DNA of 64,000 nt from CAYOEJ01 sp964403015 (GTDB taxonomy: Bacteria; Actinomycetota; Actinomycetes; Actinomycetales; Actinomycetaceae), in assembly GCA_964403015.1 (NCBI GenBank), contig CAYOEJ010000003.1:21431-85430 (forward strand). The letters run 5' to 3'. The notes under the pieces were generated by a model, which saw only the letters and a list, made by a program, of their open reading frames with translations, searched no databases and was not told where the DNA came from. The position numbers and the translations under genes are program-made. Positions 63,275-64,000 of the stretch are shown piece after piece. Positions within the stretch are counted from its first letter, which is position 1. Each line of letters begins with the position of its first letter.

Positions 63275-64000
63275 ATGATTAACAGCGGCCAGTTGCGGAG
63301 CACCGATCCCGTGCAGATTCTTGCTCCGCGCGACGACGGAGAACTGCGCATCCCCACCCTCCTACGGATGGACGATGAGCTCGTGTGCTTGTTCGACGTT
63401 CGGCCTCGACCTGTAGTTGGACACGGATCCGATTTCAACGGCGAAGTCATGGCGTCTGACTTGCCAAATCCCAACCGCATCGCTTTCTCGCGGAAGAGCC
63501 CCGGTAGCAACGTCGACGGTAGCAACGACCAAGATAGCAACTACCTGCATGGGTCGACTTGGTCGGAGCCGGAGTATTTGCCGGGAACGCCGGCCGTGAG
63601 TAGCGATCCCTGCGTGGGCCTGATCAGCGAAAGCGGAGGTGGTCAGGGTTCGCAAGAGATCGTCGTCGGCTATGCGTCAACTAGCGACAACGTAAGCTAC
63701 ATATCTTCGCACCGCGACGGTGCGAAACTCGAGCCATGGCTAGCGTGGGGACCGAGCCTAGATCTGCTAGAGCATAGGCGTGTTGATGAACTCTATGACG
63801 CCTTCGATGCGGATGCGATGTTCGCAACGTCTGGATCGACGGTGACCTTCGATGGTGCTGTCTTGCTGCCGTACGTGATTCGATCTGGAGACCGCACCCA
63901 TATCCGAGTGGTGCATGTGCGGGGCGGCGAGATCTTGGCACTGAGCGAGCCAATTGTGGCCGACGAGGTAAACCTAGACGAAACCACGGTGGCCATCGTC
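63275..64000 (+). CDS. Exo-alpha-sialidase-like protein, 5' part, cut by window edge
   Basis: From ATG 63275 the frame stays open to the window end (242 residues). The phrase RIPTLLRMDDELVCLFDVRP carries the sialidase RIP motif (triad Arg) and the Asp-x-Arg just after. NPNRIAFSRKSPGSN resembles the first repeat region, and SDPCVGLIS follows. No signal peptide precedes it, so this would be an intracellular sialidase, unless the true start or a secretory partner lies elsewhere. It would release sialic acid from glycans. The rest lies beyond the window. Confidence 0.72.
   Translation, partial: MINSGQLRSTDPVQILAPRDDGELRIPTLLRMDDELVCLFDVRPRPVVGHGSDFNGEVMASDLPNPNRIAFSRKSPGSNVDGSNDQDSNYLHGSTWSEPEYLPGTPAVSSDPCVGLISESGGGQGSQEIVVGYASTSDNVSYISSHRDGAKLEPWLAWGPSLDLLEHRRVDELYDAFDADAMFATSGSTVTFDGAVLLPYVIRSGDRTHIRVVHVRGGEILALSEPIVADEVNLDETTVAIV

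Overview
The window looks like a draft-assembly segment from a moderately high-GC Gram-positive actinobacterium, most likely Actinomycetaceae (Trueperella/Arcanobacterium/Actinomyces relatives). Pointers are actinobacterial families (DUF222-HNH nuclease, YwiC-like protein, DUF2079 protein), frequent GTG starts, ATGA/GTGA gene overlaps, two sortase-type surface proteins with LSxTG tails, a cytosolic-looking sialidase and a consensus GAAC-N4-GTTC SOS box. This is inference; no rRNA or species marker is present. The sequence holds seven 100-N gaps. Three are flanked by identical 55-bp ends, so they are overlapping contig ends rather than missing DNA.

Layout. 1-7.6 kb: the start of an EamA permease, a membrane-anchored EEP-family hydrolase, an ABC exporter (ATPase plus FtsX-like permease) divergent from a soluble histidine kinase and LuxR-type regulator, then small unassigned genes. 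7.6-14.6 kb: an App1-type phosphatase, a GntR regulator and a divergent sugar/inositol operon (Gfo/Idh/MocA dehydrogenase, two-domain sugar ABC ATPase, permease, binding lipoprotein) ending at a strong terminator. 14.6-24.7 kb: a hexuronate/gluconate island (TRAP permease fragment, uxaC fragment, gnd, uxuB fragment, idonate dehydrogenase, GntP permease, mannitol/fructuronate dehydrogenase) with larC and a larB fragment inside. Two abrupt junctions here fuse 5'-truncated divergent genes. 24.7-32.5 kb: a large PLD/SF2-helicase/DUF3427 protein, a wall-anchored 5'-nucleotidase and a DUF222-HNH nuclease with an SOS-type promoter. 32.5-43.1 kb: a frameshifted M20 amidohydrolase, phosphoglucomutase, a membrane operon (LPG-synthase-type protein plus DUF2079 protein) and copZ-copA. 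43-52.4 kb: an orphan 493-aa protein, an LSxTG surface protein, purB-dedA, a fructosamine-kinase-like gene, a small holin-like membrane protein, a HisC-type aminotransferase and two membrane proteins. 52.5-58.8 kb: a tightly coupled MoxR-DUF58-vWA-vWA-TPR operon running into aroD. 58.8-64 kb: TetR, Nudix, an Ala/Pro-rich secreted protein, rhomboid and GlgC, a GNAT and the start of a sialidase.

The most distinctive non-coding theme is short degenerate tandem repeats, mostly 20-22 bp with a different sequence at each locus. They sit in many intergenic spaces and often straddle stop codons.
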